A stretch of 64,000 nucleotides of DNA from Gammaproteobacteria bacterium (GCA_009692305.1 SHZK01000004.1:62001-126000); one strand, 5' to 3'; numbered from the stretch's first letter, positions 40,728-51,088 are shown. The notes: generated from the letters alone by a model not told the origin. Numbers and translations are program-made.

Positions 40728-43700
40728 ATGCGCAAAACCTTCCCCGGTCATCGCAAGGCAATCACGCTTGCTGTACTGACCGCAATCTCATTGCCTGTGG
40801 CAGCACAGGATGACGCTGATATCGAAGAAGTCTTGGTTACAGGGTCCTACATCCGAGGGGCAGCTCTGAATGCACCTTCGCCGGTTCAAGTAATAGACCG
40901 GGCCAGTATCGAAGCCCAGGGCGCATCCGCGATTTGGGATGTGATCAGAAACCTGGAAGTGAATCAGGGTTCCGATACCAGTGTCCGGGGCTCGGAAGAT
41001 GCTGGACAATTGGCAGGTACAGCATCAGTAAACCTGCGAAATTTAGGCGGCAACTCTACATTAACTCTGATCAATGGCAAGCGCTTCACTCCGGTCGCGG
41101 TAGTTAGCAGCTCCGGTCAGGAAACCGTTGACTTGAACAGTATCCCGCTGGTGATGACCGAGCGGGTGGAAGTGTTGACCGATGGTGGCTCTGCACTATA
41201 CGGCTCCGACGCAGTGGCCGGTGTGGTAAACGTAATCATGCGTACCAATTTTGAAGGCTTTGAACTTTACGCGGATACGCAGGGAATTGAAGAAGCTGGA
41301 GATATTTACGAAAACACCTTCAGTGCTATTTGGGGCAGCAGTTTTAACGACGGCGCTACCAATCTGGTTATTTCCGGAGAACATTTCGACAGAGATCCGG
41401 TAAGCGTTGAATATGCCAGTTATTATGACCCGGATCGTGCAGCTTACTCTGATCGAGTCGGCTCCTTTGGAGTTTTTACGTTACTAGGCGCTGGCTTCAA
41501 CCCAGCTTACATCAATGGCCCATTGACCGCACAAAATCGCGCTGAGCGAGTTCAATTGGGCGAGTCCATATCTGGTACCAACGGCATTGTGTGGTCAGAC
41601 CCCCTTTGCACCACACAATCAGGACCGAATGGAGCTTTCTTCATTGACAATCGGTTTAGCGGTAAAGGTCGCCTGAACGGAACCTGTCAGGAAGATACGC
41701 TTGACGAGCAGTTTATTACTATTGGGCAGACCCGTTCCAGTTTGGCAGGCTCGCTTGAGCATACCTTCAATGAAAATGTGGAGTTTTATTCATTTTTCCA
41801 ATACTCCGATACCGAAACTGCCAGAGAAGGCAGCGGATACACATTCTCACGCTCACAACATGCCATTCCTTCTCCATCACTATTAGGCGCATTTTCGCAG
41901 CTGGTTGGCAATCCCGCCGCAGTAGCGCCAACTAACAATCCCCACACCATAGCAAACGGTGGTTTTGGTGTGGGATACATGACTTCTGGAAACGCAATTT
42001 CCACTGGCTGGCCCAGAACTGGTGAAGATCGTATCACTGACAATATCACCTCAGGCGCACAGCTCGGCTTACGCGGGGAATTTGATTTTGCCGATCGAAC
42101 CTTGAACTATGATCTGTCTTATTCTTACAGCGAGTCTAGCGTTGAGCAGCAATACGAGACATTGATCCGCGATAGAACTGAAATGGCTCTGATGGGATTG
42201 GGCGGGGAAAATTGCAAGCCAAACGGCACACCAAACTTAAATTTCCTTGCTGGTCCAGGTCTGGGTGCATTGAGCGGACTATTCGCTATTGTCTTCCCAG
42301 GTTATATCCTGAATACCCGTGAGTCCTGGTCGCAGGCGCTTACCAGCACCAACCAGGGCAGGGGTGGCTGTGAATTTTTCAATCCCTACCTGACTTCCCT
42401 GACTAATCCAGCGCTGGCGAATTCACCGGCATTGCTGGATTGGATGACAGACAGTGACATTCTCCGCGCCGACAAGCGCAATAATATGGGGGTTGTTGAT
42501 CTCGTAGTATCTGGCGAATTGTTTGAGATTGAAGGTGGTATGGCGCAGTTCGCTATGGGCTATCAAGGTCGCAACCAGCGTGTATCCAGCCGGGCGCCGT
42601 TAATTAATCTGCCAGGTCTGACAGTTATAACAGGTTATGGACCAGGTGGACTGGCGGCACAACCAAACCGATTCGCGAGCGAGATTACCAACAATCTGGA
42701 ATGTTCGGGCTGTATTGCGAATTTTGATGATGAACGCGATGTTGATGCGGTGTTCCTGGAATTGTCACTGCCCTTCCTGGAGAATGTAGAATCACAGGTT
42801 GCGCTGCGCTGGGAAGACTACGGTGGAAATATCGGTAGCGATATTTCTCCAAAAGTTGCGCTTAGCTGGCGGCCTTTCGACGAACTGTTGCTGAGGACGT
42901 CGTACTCTCAGTCCTTCCGGGCTCCAAATATCGGTGTAGTCAATCAGTCTTTTGAGTCTTTCGGCACCACTGTGCTCGATCCTATACGCAATCAAAGTGT
43001 GCGCGCCGGCTTGTTGCCAGCAGTCAACGCCAATGGCATTGCGAATGGTTCGTTTACTATTGGAGCGCCGAATCCGAATTTGGAAAACGAGACTGCGGAT
43101 ACTTACAATATCGGTTTCCAATGGACTCCTTCCGGGGATTTGGAAGGCTTTTCGGTAGGTGTCGATGTGTGGCGTTTCGAGGTTGAAGGCCGCGTACTGC
43201 CAAAGATACCTCGATCAGCGCTGGATCCGGAAATAGCGAATTTCAATCTTGCGGCTCAGAATCCCGCTAACTATATTTTGAATAACACTATTCCCATCGA
43301 TGCTCGCGGTCCCAATGGCCTGCCGGTTCCTTGTACTCCGGCTTCCTTTCCGGATCAAGCCTCCGCTGCGCGCCGTAATTGTGTAGTAAACCCACAGGCG
43401 TATGTGACGGATGGCGTGCAACGCAATATGACTGATACCAATGCTTCTCTTATTACGCTCGTATTGCCGGCCGTCAATGCAGGTTTATTCGAAGTGCAGG
43501 GAATCGACTTGCGTGCCGGCTACAGCTGGGAAAATAACTGGGGTAGCTTCCGCGTTGGGTTTGATTACACGCACGTGGATGAGTTTCTGGTTAGCGATGT
43601 ACCGGGTCTTGAAGCAGGTTTTCAATCAACTGGTGAGTTCGATGCTGCTGGCGTCGATGGGGAACAAAATATCGTACGCGAAGTACCGGATAACAAAGGC

Positions 43701-44048
43701 ACCCTCAGCTTTAGCTGGGCATCCGGCAACCATCGAGTATCGTTATTTAATCGTCACATTGGCTCGTATCAGGTGCTTAGCCACCGGCAATTCCTGGCTA
43801 ACCCACAAACCACGCCTCTGGACGCGGCTTACGCCAAATCCAGTGTGGCCAGTTATGATACCTGGGATGTTCAGTACAATTATAACCATGAGTGGGCAAA
43901 TTCAGCCTTGGGTACTACCGGATTCACCGTGGGTGTAATAGACGCCCTGAATGCGGATCTCCCCTTGTTTAGACGTAGTACTTTTGATGCGTCTGTGTTT
44001 GACGGTCGTGGACGACGCTTGTACGCCAGAGCGTTGTGGCAGTTCTGA
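40728..44048 (+). CDS. TonB-dependent receptor (copy 1 of tandem pair)
   Basis: IEEVLVTGSYIRGAALNAPSPVQVIDRASIEAQG plug; ERVEVLTDGGSALYGSDAVAGVVNVIM; C-terminal RALWQF. Confidence 0.95.
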   Translation: MRKTFPGHRKAITLAVLTAISLPVAAQDDADIEEVLVTGSYIRGAALNAPSPVQVIDRASIEAQGASAIWDVIRNLEVNQGSDTSVRGSEDAGQLAGTASVNLRNLGGNSTLTLINGKRFTPVAVVSSSGQETVDLNSIPLVMTERVEVLTDGGSALYGSDAVAGVVNVIMRTNFEGFELYADTQGIEEAGDIYENTFSAIWGSSFNDGATNLVISGEHFDRDPVSVEYASYYDPDRAAYSDRVGSFGVFTLLGAGFNPAYINGPLTAQNRAERVQLGESISGTNGIVWSDPLCTTQSGPNGAFFIDNRFSGKGRLNGTCQEDTLDEQFITIGQTRSSLAGSLEHTFNENVEFYSFFQYSDTETAREGSGYTFSRSQHAIPSPSLLGAFSQLVGNPAAVAPTNNPHTIANGGFGVGYMTSGNAISTGWPRTGEDRITDNITSGAQLGLRGEFDFADRTLNYDLSYSYSESSVEQQYETLIRDRTEMALMGLGGENCKPNGTPNLNFLAGPGLGALSGLFAIVFPGYILNTRESWSQALTSTNQGRGGCEFFNPYLTSLTNPALANSPALLDWMTDSDILRADKRNNMGVVDLVVSGELFEIEGGMAQFAMGYQGRNQRVSSRAPLINLPGLTVITGYGPGGLAAQPNRFASEITNNLECSGCIANFDDERDVDAVFLELSLPFLENVESQVALRWEDYGGNIGSDISPKVALSWRPFDELLLRTSYSQSFRAPNIGVVNQSFESFGTTVLDPIRNQSVRAGLLPAVNANGIANGSFTIGAPNPNLENETADTYNIGFQWTPSGDLEGFSVGVDVWRFEVEGRVLPKIPRSALDPEIANFNLAAQNPANYILNNTIPIDARGPNGLPVPCTPASFPDQASAARRNCVVNPQAYVTDGVQRNMTDTNASLITLVLPAVNAGLFEVQGIDLRAGYSWENNWGSFRVGFDYTHVDEFLVSDVPGLEAGFQSTGEFDAAGVDGEQNIVREVPDNKGTLSFSWASGNHRVSLFNRHIGSYQVLSHRQFLANPQTTPLDAAYAKSSVASYDTWDVQYNYNHEWANSALGTTGFTVGVIDALNADLPLFRRSTFDASVFDGRGRRLYARALWQF

Positions 44049-44072
44049 TCAAGAGCTGATTTGAAATAAAGA

Positions 44073-44103
44073 AACGGCGATGAGCAATCATCGCCGTTTT
44101 TTT
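44073..44103 (+). terminator. Rho-independent terminator of TonB receptor 1
   Basis: AACGGCGATGA-gcaa-TCATCGCCGTTTTTTTA. Confidence 0.9.
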
Positions 44104-44497
44104 ATGCATGGGTTTTTTCAAAATATCAGGTACCGAACCACGGCTGCAAAATAGTGAGGTGACGAGCTGTCCCAAAAAACGCAGCGCACCATAAATAGTG
44201 CTAGTTACTACCTCTCTAATAGTCATCATCCGGGATCTTCCCAGGAACAGGTCCTCCTTATTATTCAAAATGTTACCCGCCTACTCAAGATTCGTCTCAG
44301 CTCCAAGGTTTGCTTGGAATTAGGGCTGGAATAGCATTGCGCGGGGCTTTCCAATCGCTCTATACTGACCCAGTTATGTGAAATTCCGCTGCGTATTAGC
44401 AAATCTAAACTCACTCGCCAATATGCTGTCTTATTCCGCAATAACTCAAAGCAATCCCATAGCTAGAATAATTATCCTTAAATAAGGGGGAAGTCCA

Positions 44498-47400
44498 ATG
44501 CGCAGATCCTTCCCCGGTCGTCGCAAGGCAATCACGCTTGCTGTACTGGCCGGAATCTCATTTCCTGTGGTAGCACAGGATGACCCAGAAGCCGAAATCG
44601 AAGAAGTCTTGGTTACAGGGTCCTACATCCGGGGCACGCCTCTGGATGCACCTTCACCGGTTCAAGTGGTAGACCGAGCAAGTATTGAGGCCCAGGGGGC
44701 AGCAATTATTTGGGACGTCATCAAGAACCTGGAAGTGAACTCAGGTTCAGTCACTAACCCTGGATCTGGCGACAATAGCCAGGTAGAAGGCACGGCTAAC
44801 GTCAACCTTCGTAACCTGGGTGAAAACTCAACTCTGACTTTGATCAATGGCAAGCGCCAGGTCGGCGCAGCTGCCAATACCCGCAGTGGTGGCGAATTCG
44901 TAGACTTGAACGCCATACCGTTGGTTATGACTGAGCGCGTTGAAGTACTCACCGACGGCGGTTCAGCACTGTATGGTGCGGACGCGGTAGCGGGTGTGGT
45001 CAACATCATCATGCGTACTGACTTCGAAGGTCTGGAAGTGTACGGTGACCTGCAAGGTGTCGAAGCAGCCGGTAGTCAATTTGACGCCACGGTCAGCGCC
45101 ATCTGGGGCTGGGGTAGCGACGATGGCAATACTCACCTGGTATTGTCCGCCGAGCGCTTCGAGCGCGACCCGGTATCGGTGCAAGACGGCAACTTCTTCG
45201 ATGAGAATTCCCAGTTTCTGGGCACCGTCGGTACTGCCGGAAGCTTGGTCTCCAGCACAGCCTTGGGTGCGCGGGTGAGTCCCGGTTGGCTTAACAACGA
45301 AGTCAGAGATTGGAACGTTGCCAATGGTGGCCTAGCCACAGCGGTCTATACCGATCCTGGCTGTTATACGTTGAAGTCTCAAGACGGTTCGCCTTTAATA
45401 ATCGGCGCCTTGCGTGAAATACGTGGCGAGCGTGGCGGGACCTGTCGCGAAGACGTCTCCGAGTGGAACTATATTTCCCAGCAAGCCGCTCGTGACAGCT
45501 TTGCGGGTGCTTTTAATCACACCTTCGGCAACGGCACTGAGTTCTATTCATTTGCCCAGTATTCGGATTCGAACACTGTGCGGGCCGACGACGGCTACAA
45601 TCAATCCCGTGGACCAACCGTATTCCTGGCCGCGCCAGGTAGCACCGCAGGCAATCCCGCGTATGGCGGTTACGGCATTGGGATGTCAGCCGAGCTTGGT
45701 TATTTTGCACCCAGCGTAGGCCTGACCCGTCCAACCGCAGCCACCATTACCAATTCACCGCTGTCTGCTGCCAATGGTGGACCGAACGTGACCTTGTGGC
45801 AGGGTCTGCGTTATGGCCTGCCGCGACAAGGGGCCGACGATAACACCACCTGGACCAATACTTCTGGTATACAAGCCGGCTTACGCGGCGAATTCGAAGT
45901 GGCGGATCGGGTGCTGAACTACGACGTGAGCTACGCCTGGAGTGGATCATCACTGGAACAGACTTATCGCACCTTTGACCGCGATCGTTCCGAGCTGGCC
46001 GCGAATGGTTTGGGCGGACCAAACTGCAAACCTAATGGACGACCAGATTTCAATTTCCAGGGTGCGACAGTTCTGGGTAGCAATGCCTTGAATATGTGGA
46101 ATCCGAAATTGTACGGGCTAGGGTTGACCCAGACCTTCTTCCCGGGCTTCGTGTTCACCACCCGTGAAAACATGTCCTATGGCCTCACCAGTAACAACCA
46201 GGGCCAGGGCGGTTGTCAGTTCTACAATCCGTTCCTCAGTGCCTTGACCAATCCGGCGCTGAGGAATAGCGAAGAGTTGATGGAATGGATTAACGTCAAG
46301 ACCAACGTGCGCGACAAGCGCAATAAGATGGCGGTATTCGATGCTGTCGTCTCCGGTGAACTGTTCGAGATGCGCGGTGGTACCGCACAATTCGCAGCCG
46401 GTGGCCAGTATCGTTCATCCAATAACCACTCGCGCGCTTCCCTGCTTAACCTGCCTGGCTTGACCAATCGCATCCTCGGTTACGATGCTGCTGGCAAACC
46501 GAATAACTTCCATTACGTCAGTAATAACTTTGACTGTTCACTGTGTGCGTATAACTACGACCACGAACGTAATGTTAGCGCGGTGTTTATGGAATTGTCC
46601 CTGCCGTTCATTGAGAACGTAGAGACCCAGATTGCACTGCGTTACGAAGACTACGGTGGCCAAATCGGCAGCGAACTATCACCCAAGTTGGCGGTGAGCT
46701 GGCGGCCTATTGATACGTTGTTGGTGCGCGGTTCCTTCTCACAATCTTTCCGTGCCCCTAACGTCACCATCATTGAGACAGGTCTGGAATCATCCGGTGC
46801 AACTTTCCGCGATCCGATTCGTAACCAGTCAGTGCGTGCCGGTATTCTGCCAGCTACCAACGAGAATGCGATTCCAGGCTTTACCTATACCCTGGGCGTT
46901 CCAGCGCCGGATGTGGGTAACGAGTATGCTGACACCTTCAGTACCGGTTTCCTGTGGACCCCTGCTGGTAAACTCGACGGCCTGTCGGTCGGTGCCGATT
47001 TCTGGCGCTTCGAAGTCAGCGACCGCGTGCTGCCACAACCGCCAATCTCTGCATTACAACCTGAGATTACAGCCTTTGAAGCGGCCGCCAAGAATCCAGC
47101 GAATTATGTCCTGAATGACACTATTCCTGCCGATTCTCCAACTCCCTACGCAGCTTGCAATCCAGCCGCTCTGACGGCCCAGTTTGGTAACTCTGCTAAG
47201 GAGCGTATCAACTGCGTGGTTGACCCGCGCAGCTACGTGGTGCCTGGTATTTCGCGCGCCTTCGGTGTGACTACTGCTTCCTTGATCACCCTGACTTTGA
47301 GCGCGGTCAACGCTGGCACCATCACATCCGACGGTGTGGACTTGACTACTGGTTATCGCTGGAGCAACGACTGGGGTAGCTGGGGCGTGGGTCTCGATTA

Positions 47401-47884
47401 CACCTACGTGCGTCAGTACATACTGGCCGACGTTCCTGGTTTCGAACGGGGTCTGCTGGAACTTGGTGTATTTGATGCCGCAGGTACAACCGGTGACGGC
47501 AACCTGGTGCGTTCACTGCCTGACAACAAGGGTCACATCACTTTCAACTGGCAGCGCGATCAGCAGGGTGTAACGCTGGTTAATCGTCATATCGGTTCCT
47601 ATCGGGATCTGGCATATGACGCTACGTACCAGAATGGCAGTGACTTTACCCGCTCATTGTTGACGAAAAACGTTGCGAGCTACGATACCTGGGATATACA
47701 GTATCGCTACAGCTACGAATGGGCCAACAACAATCTGGGTTCAACTATCTTCACTGCGGGCTTGTTGGATGCCTTCAATGAAGAACTGCCTTATCGTGAA
47801 AGCAGCGGCCTGCACTACGACGCCGGCGTGTTCGACGGTCGTGGACGACGTTTCTACCTTCGTGCCCTGTGGCAATTCCGCTAG
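44498..47884 (+). CDS. TonB-dependent receptor (copy 2 of tandem pair)
   Basis: EIEEVLVTGSYIRGTPLDAPSPVQVVDRASIEAQGAAIIWDVIKNLEVNSGS; paralog of 40728-44048. Confidence 0.95.
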   Translation: MRRSFPGRRKAITLAVLAGISFPVVAQDDPEAEIEEVLVTGSYIRGTPLDAPSPVQVVDRASIEAQGAAIIWDVIKNLEVNSGSVTNPGSGDNSQVEGTANVNLRNLGENSTLTLINGKRQVGAAANTRSGGEFVDLNAIPLVMTERVEVLTDGGSALYGADAVAGVVNIIMRTDFEGLEVYGDLQGVEAAGSQFDATVSAIWGWGSDDGNTHLVLSAERFERDPVSVQDGNFFDENSQFLGTVGTAGSLVSSTALGARVSPGWLNNEVRDWNVANGGLATAVYTDPGCYTLKSQDGSPLIIGALREIRGERGGTCREDVSEWNYISQQAARDSFAGAFNHTFGNGTEFYSFAQYSDSNTVRADDGYNQSRGPTVFLAAPGSTAGNPAYGGYGIGMSAELGYFAPSVGLTRPTAATITNSPLSAANGGPNVTLWQGLRYGLPRQGADDNTTWTNTSGIQAGLRGEFEVADRVLNYDVSYAWSGSSLEQTYRTFDRDRSELAANGLGGPNCKPNGRPDFNFQGATVLGSNALNMWNPKLYGLGLTQTFFPGFVFTTRENMSYGLTSNNQGQGGCQFYNPFLSALTNPALRNSEELMEWINVKTNVRDKRNKMAVFDAVVSGELFEMRGGTAQFAAGGQYRSSNNHSRASLLNLPGLTNRILGYDAAGKPNNFHYVSNNFDCSLCAYNYDHERNVSAVFMELSLPFIENVETQIALRYEDYGGQIGSELSPKLAVSWRPIDTLLVRGSFSQSFRAPNVTIIETGLESSGATFRDPIRNQSVRAGILPATNENAIPGFTYTLGVPAPDVGNEYADTFSTGFLWTPAGKLDGLSVGADFWRFEVSDRVLPQPPISALQPEITAFEAAAKNPANYVLNDTIPADSPTPYAACNPAALTAQFGNSAKERINCVVDPRSYVVPGISRAFGVTTASLITLTLSAVNAGTITSDGVDLTTGYRWSNDWGSWGVGLDYTYVRQYILADVPGFERGLLELGVFDAAGTTGDGNLVRSLPDNKGHITFNWQRDQQGVTLVNRHIGSYRDLAYDATYQNGSDFTRSLLTKNVASYDTWDIQYRYSYEWANNNLGSTIFTAGLLDAFNEELPYRESSGLHYDAGVFDGRGRRFYLRALWQFR

Positions 47885-47913
47885 CACGCGCTTGTTAACA
47901 AGTGTTGGCAAGG

Positions 47914-47947
47914 AAAACGGCGATGAGCGATCATCGCCGTTTTTTTA
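47914..47947 (+). terminator. Rho-independent terminator of TonB receptor 2
   Basis: AACGGCGATGA-gcga-TCATCGCCGTTTTTTTA, nearly identical to the 44073 terminator. Confidence 0.9.
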
Positions 47948-48238
47948 TGTGAGCCAGAAGTAAAGAATCACTGTCAGGGTTAGCACATAGAACAGGGGAA
48001 ACCCGTGCAGGAATTTCGTATCCCTGCTCCTGTCGAATATTTTACCGAACTCATCCATGTTTTTTGTAAGTAGCATCTCCGGGTTTCTATACACCCAATA
48101 CAATACGGATGCCGATGAAATCCCCGTCATTGCCCCAGCGAAATCCGGGTGAATGAAAGTTCGACCGATTGCCAGTATGACTGCGGCAAGCACCATCCCC
48201 AGCACAATATTCTTTGCAGTCTTCTGTGAAATTTGCAT
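47945..48238 (-). CDS. Small membrane protein downstream of a double-glycine peptide; candidate immunity/accessory protein
   Basis: About 97-100 aa with three hydrophobic stretches; starts about 10-20 bp after 48256-48474 on the same strand. Confidence 0.5.
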   Translation of the reverse strand: MQISQKTAKNIVLGMVLAAVILAIGRTFIHPDFAGAMTGISSASVLYWVYRNPEMLLTKNMDEFGKIFDRSRDTKFLHGFPLFYVLTLTVILYFWLT

Positions 48239-48255
48239 ACGCTGCATTTTTCCTT

Positions 48256-48474
48256 TTAGGAATATTCATCCAGTGCCCAGCTGGTCACACCAAAACTGAT
48301 CCCGAATACGCCCCCTAGTACCGCGCCTTGAGCACCAAATCGCGCGGCACCCATTAACGTGCACTCATATGCTGCGCCAAAGATAGTCCCTAGCGCACTG
48401 CCCTCGCCCATGTATTCAGTCATCGCTGAACCGCCGCCGACCCGATCAACTTCTATTGCTGTAAGTTCTCTCAT
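48256..48474 (-). CDS. Double-glycine-leader peptide precursor, candidate class II microcin
   Basis: MRELTAIEVDRVGGG leader + SAMTEYMGEGSALGTIFGAAYECTLMGAARFGAQGAVLGGVFGISFGVTSWALDEYS core; AGGAG upstream of ATG. Confidence 0.7.
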   Translation of the reverse strand: MRELTAIEVDRVGGGSAMTEYMGEGSALGTIFGAAYECTLMGAARFGAQGAVLGGVFGISFGVTSWALDEYS

Positions 48475-48717
48475 CGTCTGTCTCCTGTATGGTCATTGCA
48501 GATGTTGATACCAGTTGTTGATAGAACAAGTCCGCTGCCTATTGCGGACTAACTATCAGCCTAGACTGCGATGTGGGAATTGGCGAATTTACGCTGAATT
48601 TTGTAGAACAGTATCGAAGTGCATGCTGTTTGCGCTAGTTTACTTTTGGTTTACAGGGCCGCGAAAGCAGCCCTTGCAGGGAAATTGCGGACCACCGGGA
48701 AGTCGTTCAGCAGAATT

Positions 48718-49947
48718 CTAACAATTCCGAATAAAATCAAAATCCAGTGGCTGTTGCAGATCAATCCTGTAGTGCGTGGATGGCATTGGATATTTCAGGC
48801 CCGTGGCACAATTGAACAGCATCACCTGTTCATCTGACTTGATGCGACCACTGCGCAATTCCTGTTTCAGCGCGGCCAGTGTTGCTGCACCTTCCGGACA
48901 CAGCAAGATGCCTTCCTTGCGTGCACATTCCTGATGCGCCTGCTGTATGTCCGCATCACTCACGGCCACTGCGAAGCCGTTACTCGCTCGCACCGCATCA
49001 AGGATCAGGAAATCACCGACTGCCGCCGGCACCCGAATCCCGGATGCTATGGTGCTGGCATTTTGCCAGGGCTCGGCATGACGCGCTCCAGCTTCGAAGG
49101 CTTTTACAATCGGTGCACAGCCACTAGCCTGCACCGCCACCATGCGCGGCCGTTTCGCACCGATCCAGCCAATCGCCTCCAACTCAGCAAATGCTTTCCA
49201 CATGCCAATCAGGCCGGTACCGCCACCGGTAGGATAGAGAATAACGTCGGGCAGCTGCCAGTTCAGCTGCTCGGCCAGCTCCAGACCCATCGTCTTCTTG
49301 CCTTCGATACGGTACGGCTCCTTCAAGGTCGATGTATCAAACCACTGCATTATTTCCTTGCCTGCCCCAACGATGCGACCACAATCATTAATGTAGCCGT
49401 TGGCCAGAAAAGTCTTCGCGCCTTGAAAGGCTATCTCTTCTATATTTACCCGCGGCGTGTCTTCCGGACAGAATACAAACGTTTCAATGTCGGCCGCTGA
49501 ACAATACGCAGCCAGTGCTGCTCCGGCATTGCCATTGGTTGGCATTGCCATACGCTTTACTCCCAATTCCTTCGCCATCGCCACTGCCAGCGCCAGACCA
49601 CGGGCCTTGAACGACCCGGTTGGTAATCTGCCCTCATCCTTAATCAGTATTTCCCCAGATCCATATGCTTGCTGTAATTTTGTTGCTGGCAGAATTGGCG
49701 TCATGACTTCACCGAGCCGCACCACGTTCGCGGAGTGACGCACTGGCAGGAATTCCCGATAACGCCAGAACTCCGGCAAGCGTTCCTTCAAATCAGATTT
49801 GGATACGGCTTTCCCCAGCGCAGCGAGGTCGTATTTGACGAGCAGCGGTTTGCCGGCTTCCGACAGACCATGTAATTGCTGTGCAGGATAGTGCTTGCCG
49901 GTATAGCTGCACTCGAGGTGGGTTACGAAATTTGGATATTCTTTCAT
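48718..49947 (-). CDS. thrC: Threonine synthase-like PLP enzyme
   Basis: LIKDEGRLPTGSFKARGLALAV PLP-Lys motif; YPTGGGTGLIGMWKAF. Confidence 0.85.
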   Translation of the reverse strand: MKEYPNFVTHLECSYTGKHYPAQQLHGLSEAGKPLLVKYDLAALGKAVSKSDLKERLPEFWRYREFLPVRHSANVVRLGEVMTPILPATKLQQAYGSGEILIKDEGRLPTGSFKARGLALAVAMAKELGVKRMAMPTNGNAGAALAAYCSAADIETFVFCPEDTPRVNIEEIAFQGAKTFLANGYINDCGRIVGAGKEIMQWFDTSTLKEPYRIEGKKTMGLELAEQLNWQLPDVILYPTGGGTGLIGMWKAFAELEAIGWIGAKRPRMVAVQASGCAPIVKAFEAGARHAEPWQNASTIASGIRVPAAVGDFLILDAVRASNGFAVAVSDADIQQAHQECARKEGILLCPEGAATLAALKQELRSGRIKSDEQVMLFNCATGLKYPMPSTHYRIDLQQPLDFDFIRNC

Positions 49948-49983
49948 AAAAGTCTCAGCATCCTGGATTGTATAACTGGATAA

Positions 49984-50523
49984 TTATGGAAACATTTTGG
50001 GAAGCAGCGCATCATCGCGCAAGCCATGATAAATCGCAGCAGCAATATGCAGCACGATTGCTAGCAGCAGTAACCAGCACGACCATTGGTGCAGGTCCGA
50101 GAATAGGATATTGAGCCCATCGTTCTCGCGCGCCCACGCTGGCAGTTGTATGAGCCACCAGAATTCGGTATTCCATCCGCTGTAGGAGGAAGACAAATAG
50201 CCACTGCTGCAGCATGCAGCCACCAACGCGTAAATCAGCCATTGATCAATGTCGGCCAGTGTCTGCAGCGCACTGCGCGCTGCTGCATTTTGTTGCAAGC
50301 GGCGTACCCAGCGCAAGCAGATCATAACAAGTATAATCAGTAACAGAGTGATGCCGATATTTTTGTGCAACTGAAATGGAACTACCCGATAAGTGTGGTC
50401 ATCCGAGGGCAGGGGTAATGACAGCATCCACCAGCTGGAGACAAACAGGAACAGGATTGCTGCTGCCAGGGTCCAGTGCAAGACCATCTGCAGAATTGCA
50501 TGACTATTCGAAGGCTTCACCAT
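49984..50523 (-). CDS. Cytochrome b561-like protein
   Basis: Start MVKPSNSHAILQMVLHWTLAAAILFLF; FQLHKNIGITLLLIIL; SDLHQWSCWLLLLAIVLHIAAAIYH. Confidence 0.8.
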   Translation of the reverse strand: MVKPSNSHAILQMVLHWTLAAAILFLFVSSWWMLSLPLPSDDHTYRVVPFQLHKNIGITLLLIILVMICLRWVRRLQQNAAARSALQTLADIDQWLIYALVAACCSSGYLSSSYSGWNTEFWWLIQLPAWARENDGLNILFSDLHQWSCWLLLLAIVLHIAAAIYHGLRDDALLPKMFP

Positions 50524-50533
50524 GGGCGCAGAT

Positions 50534-51088
50534 TCAGTTGTTCTGCTCAAGTGAGTCCCCGCGCACATAGTGCCAATTCGCCAACAACAGACAGAGATGA
50601 ATATTGAGCCACAGGAACAACGGCCACAGGTACTGTGCGCGTAATAATGGCCCGGTACTGGCGGCGCCAATCAGTCCGATCAAATCCAGCGCCAACAACA
50701 GACCAAAGCAGGCGATACCAGATTTAATCATCGGCAACCGGTTATGCACAAACGCAAAGCCCACCAGCAGTGACCCCAGCGCTGCTACCATGCCAACACC
50801 AGAGAGCAACAGTTGCACGATTCGAAACCAGTGCGGGCTCGACGCCAGTTGCATCTGCACATTACTCACCAGCAGCTGGCATTCCAAAACCGTGAGATTC
50901 TCCTCATCCAGTTCGTCTGCACGACAATCTGGAGCGATACCGAGCTCAGCGCTGGATCCCGGAGCAAGTACTACTTGCTTCAGAAATTCATTGCCGTGCC
51001 CCGCAAAGGCCAACAAGCCAAACAGCACAATGATCGCGCCGAAGCCGGCACCCGAAACTGGCGCGTGCTGCATTATCTTGGTCACCAA
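50534..51088 (-). CDS. Hypothetical multi-pass membrane protein
   Basis: 184 aa with four hydrophobic segments; adjacent to the b561 gene. Confidence 0.55.
   Translation of the reverse strand: MVTKIMQHAPVSGAGFGAIIVLFGLLAFAGHGNEFLKQVVLAPGSSAELGIAPDCRADELDEENLTVLECQLLVSNVQMQLASSPHWFRIVQLLLSGVGMVAALGSLLVGFAFVHNRLPMIKSGIACFGLLLALDLIGLIGAASTGPLLRAQYLWPLFLWLNIHLCLLLANWHYVRGDSLEQNN

Noticed and set aside
40728-48474. TonB receptors as the uptake receptors or immunity partners of the adjacent microcin candidate
   Set aside because: Proximity alone; a terminator and opposite strand separate them, and nothing in the sequence links them functionally.
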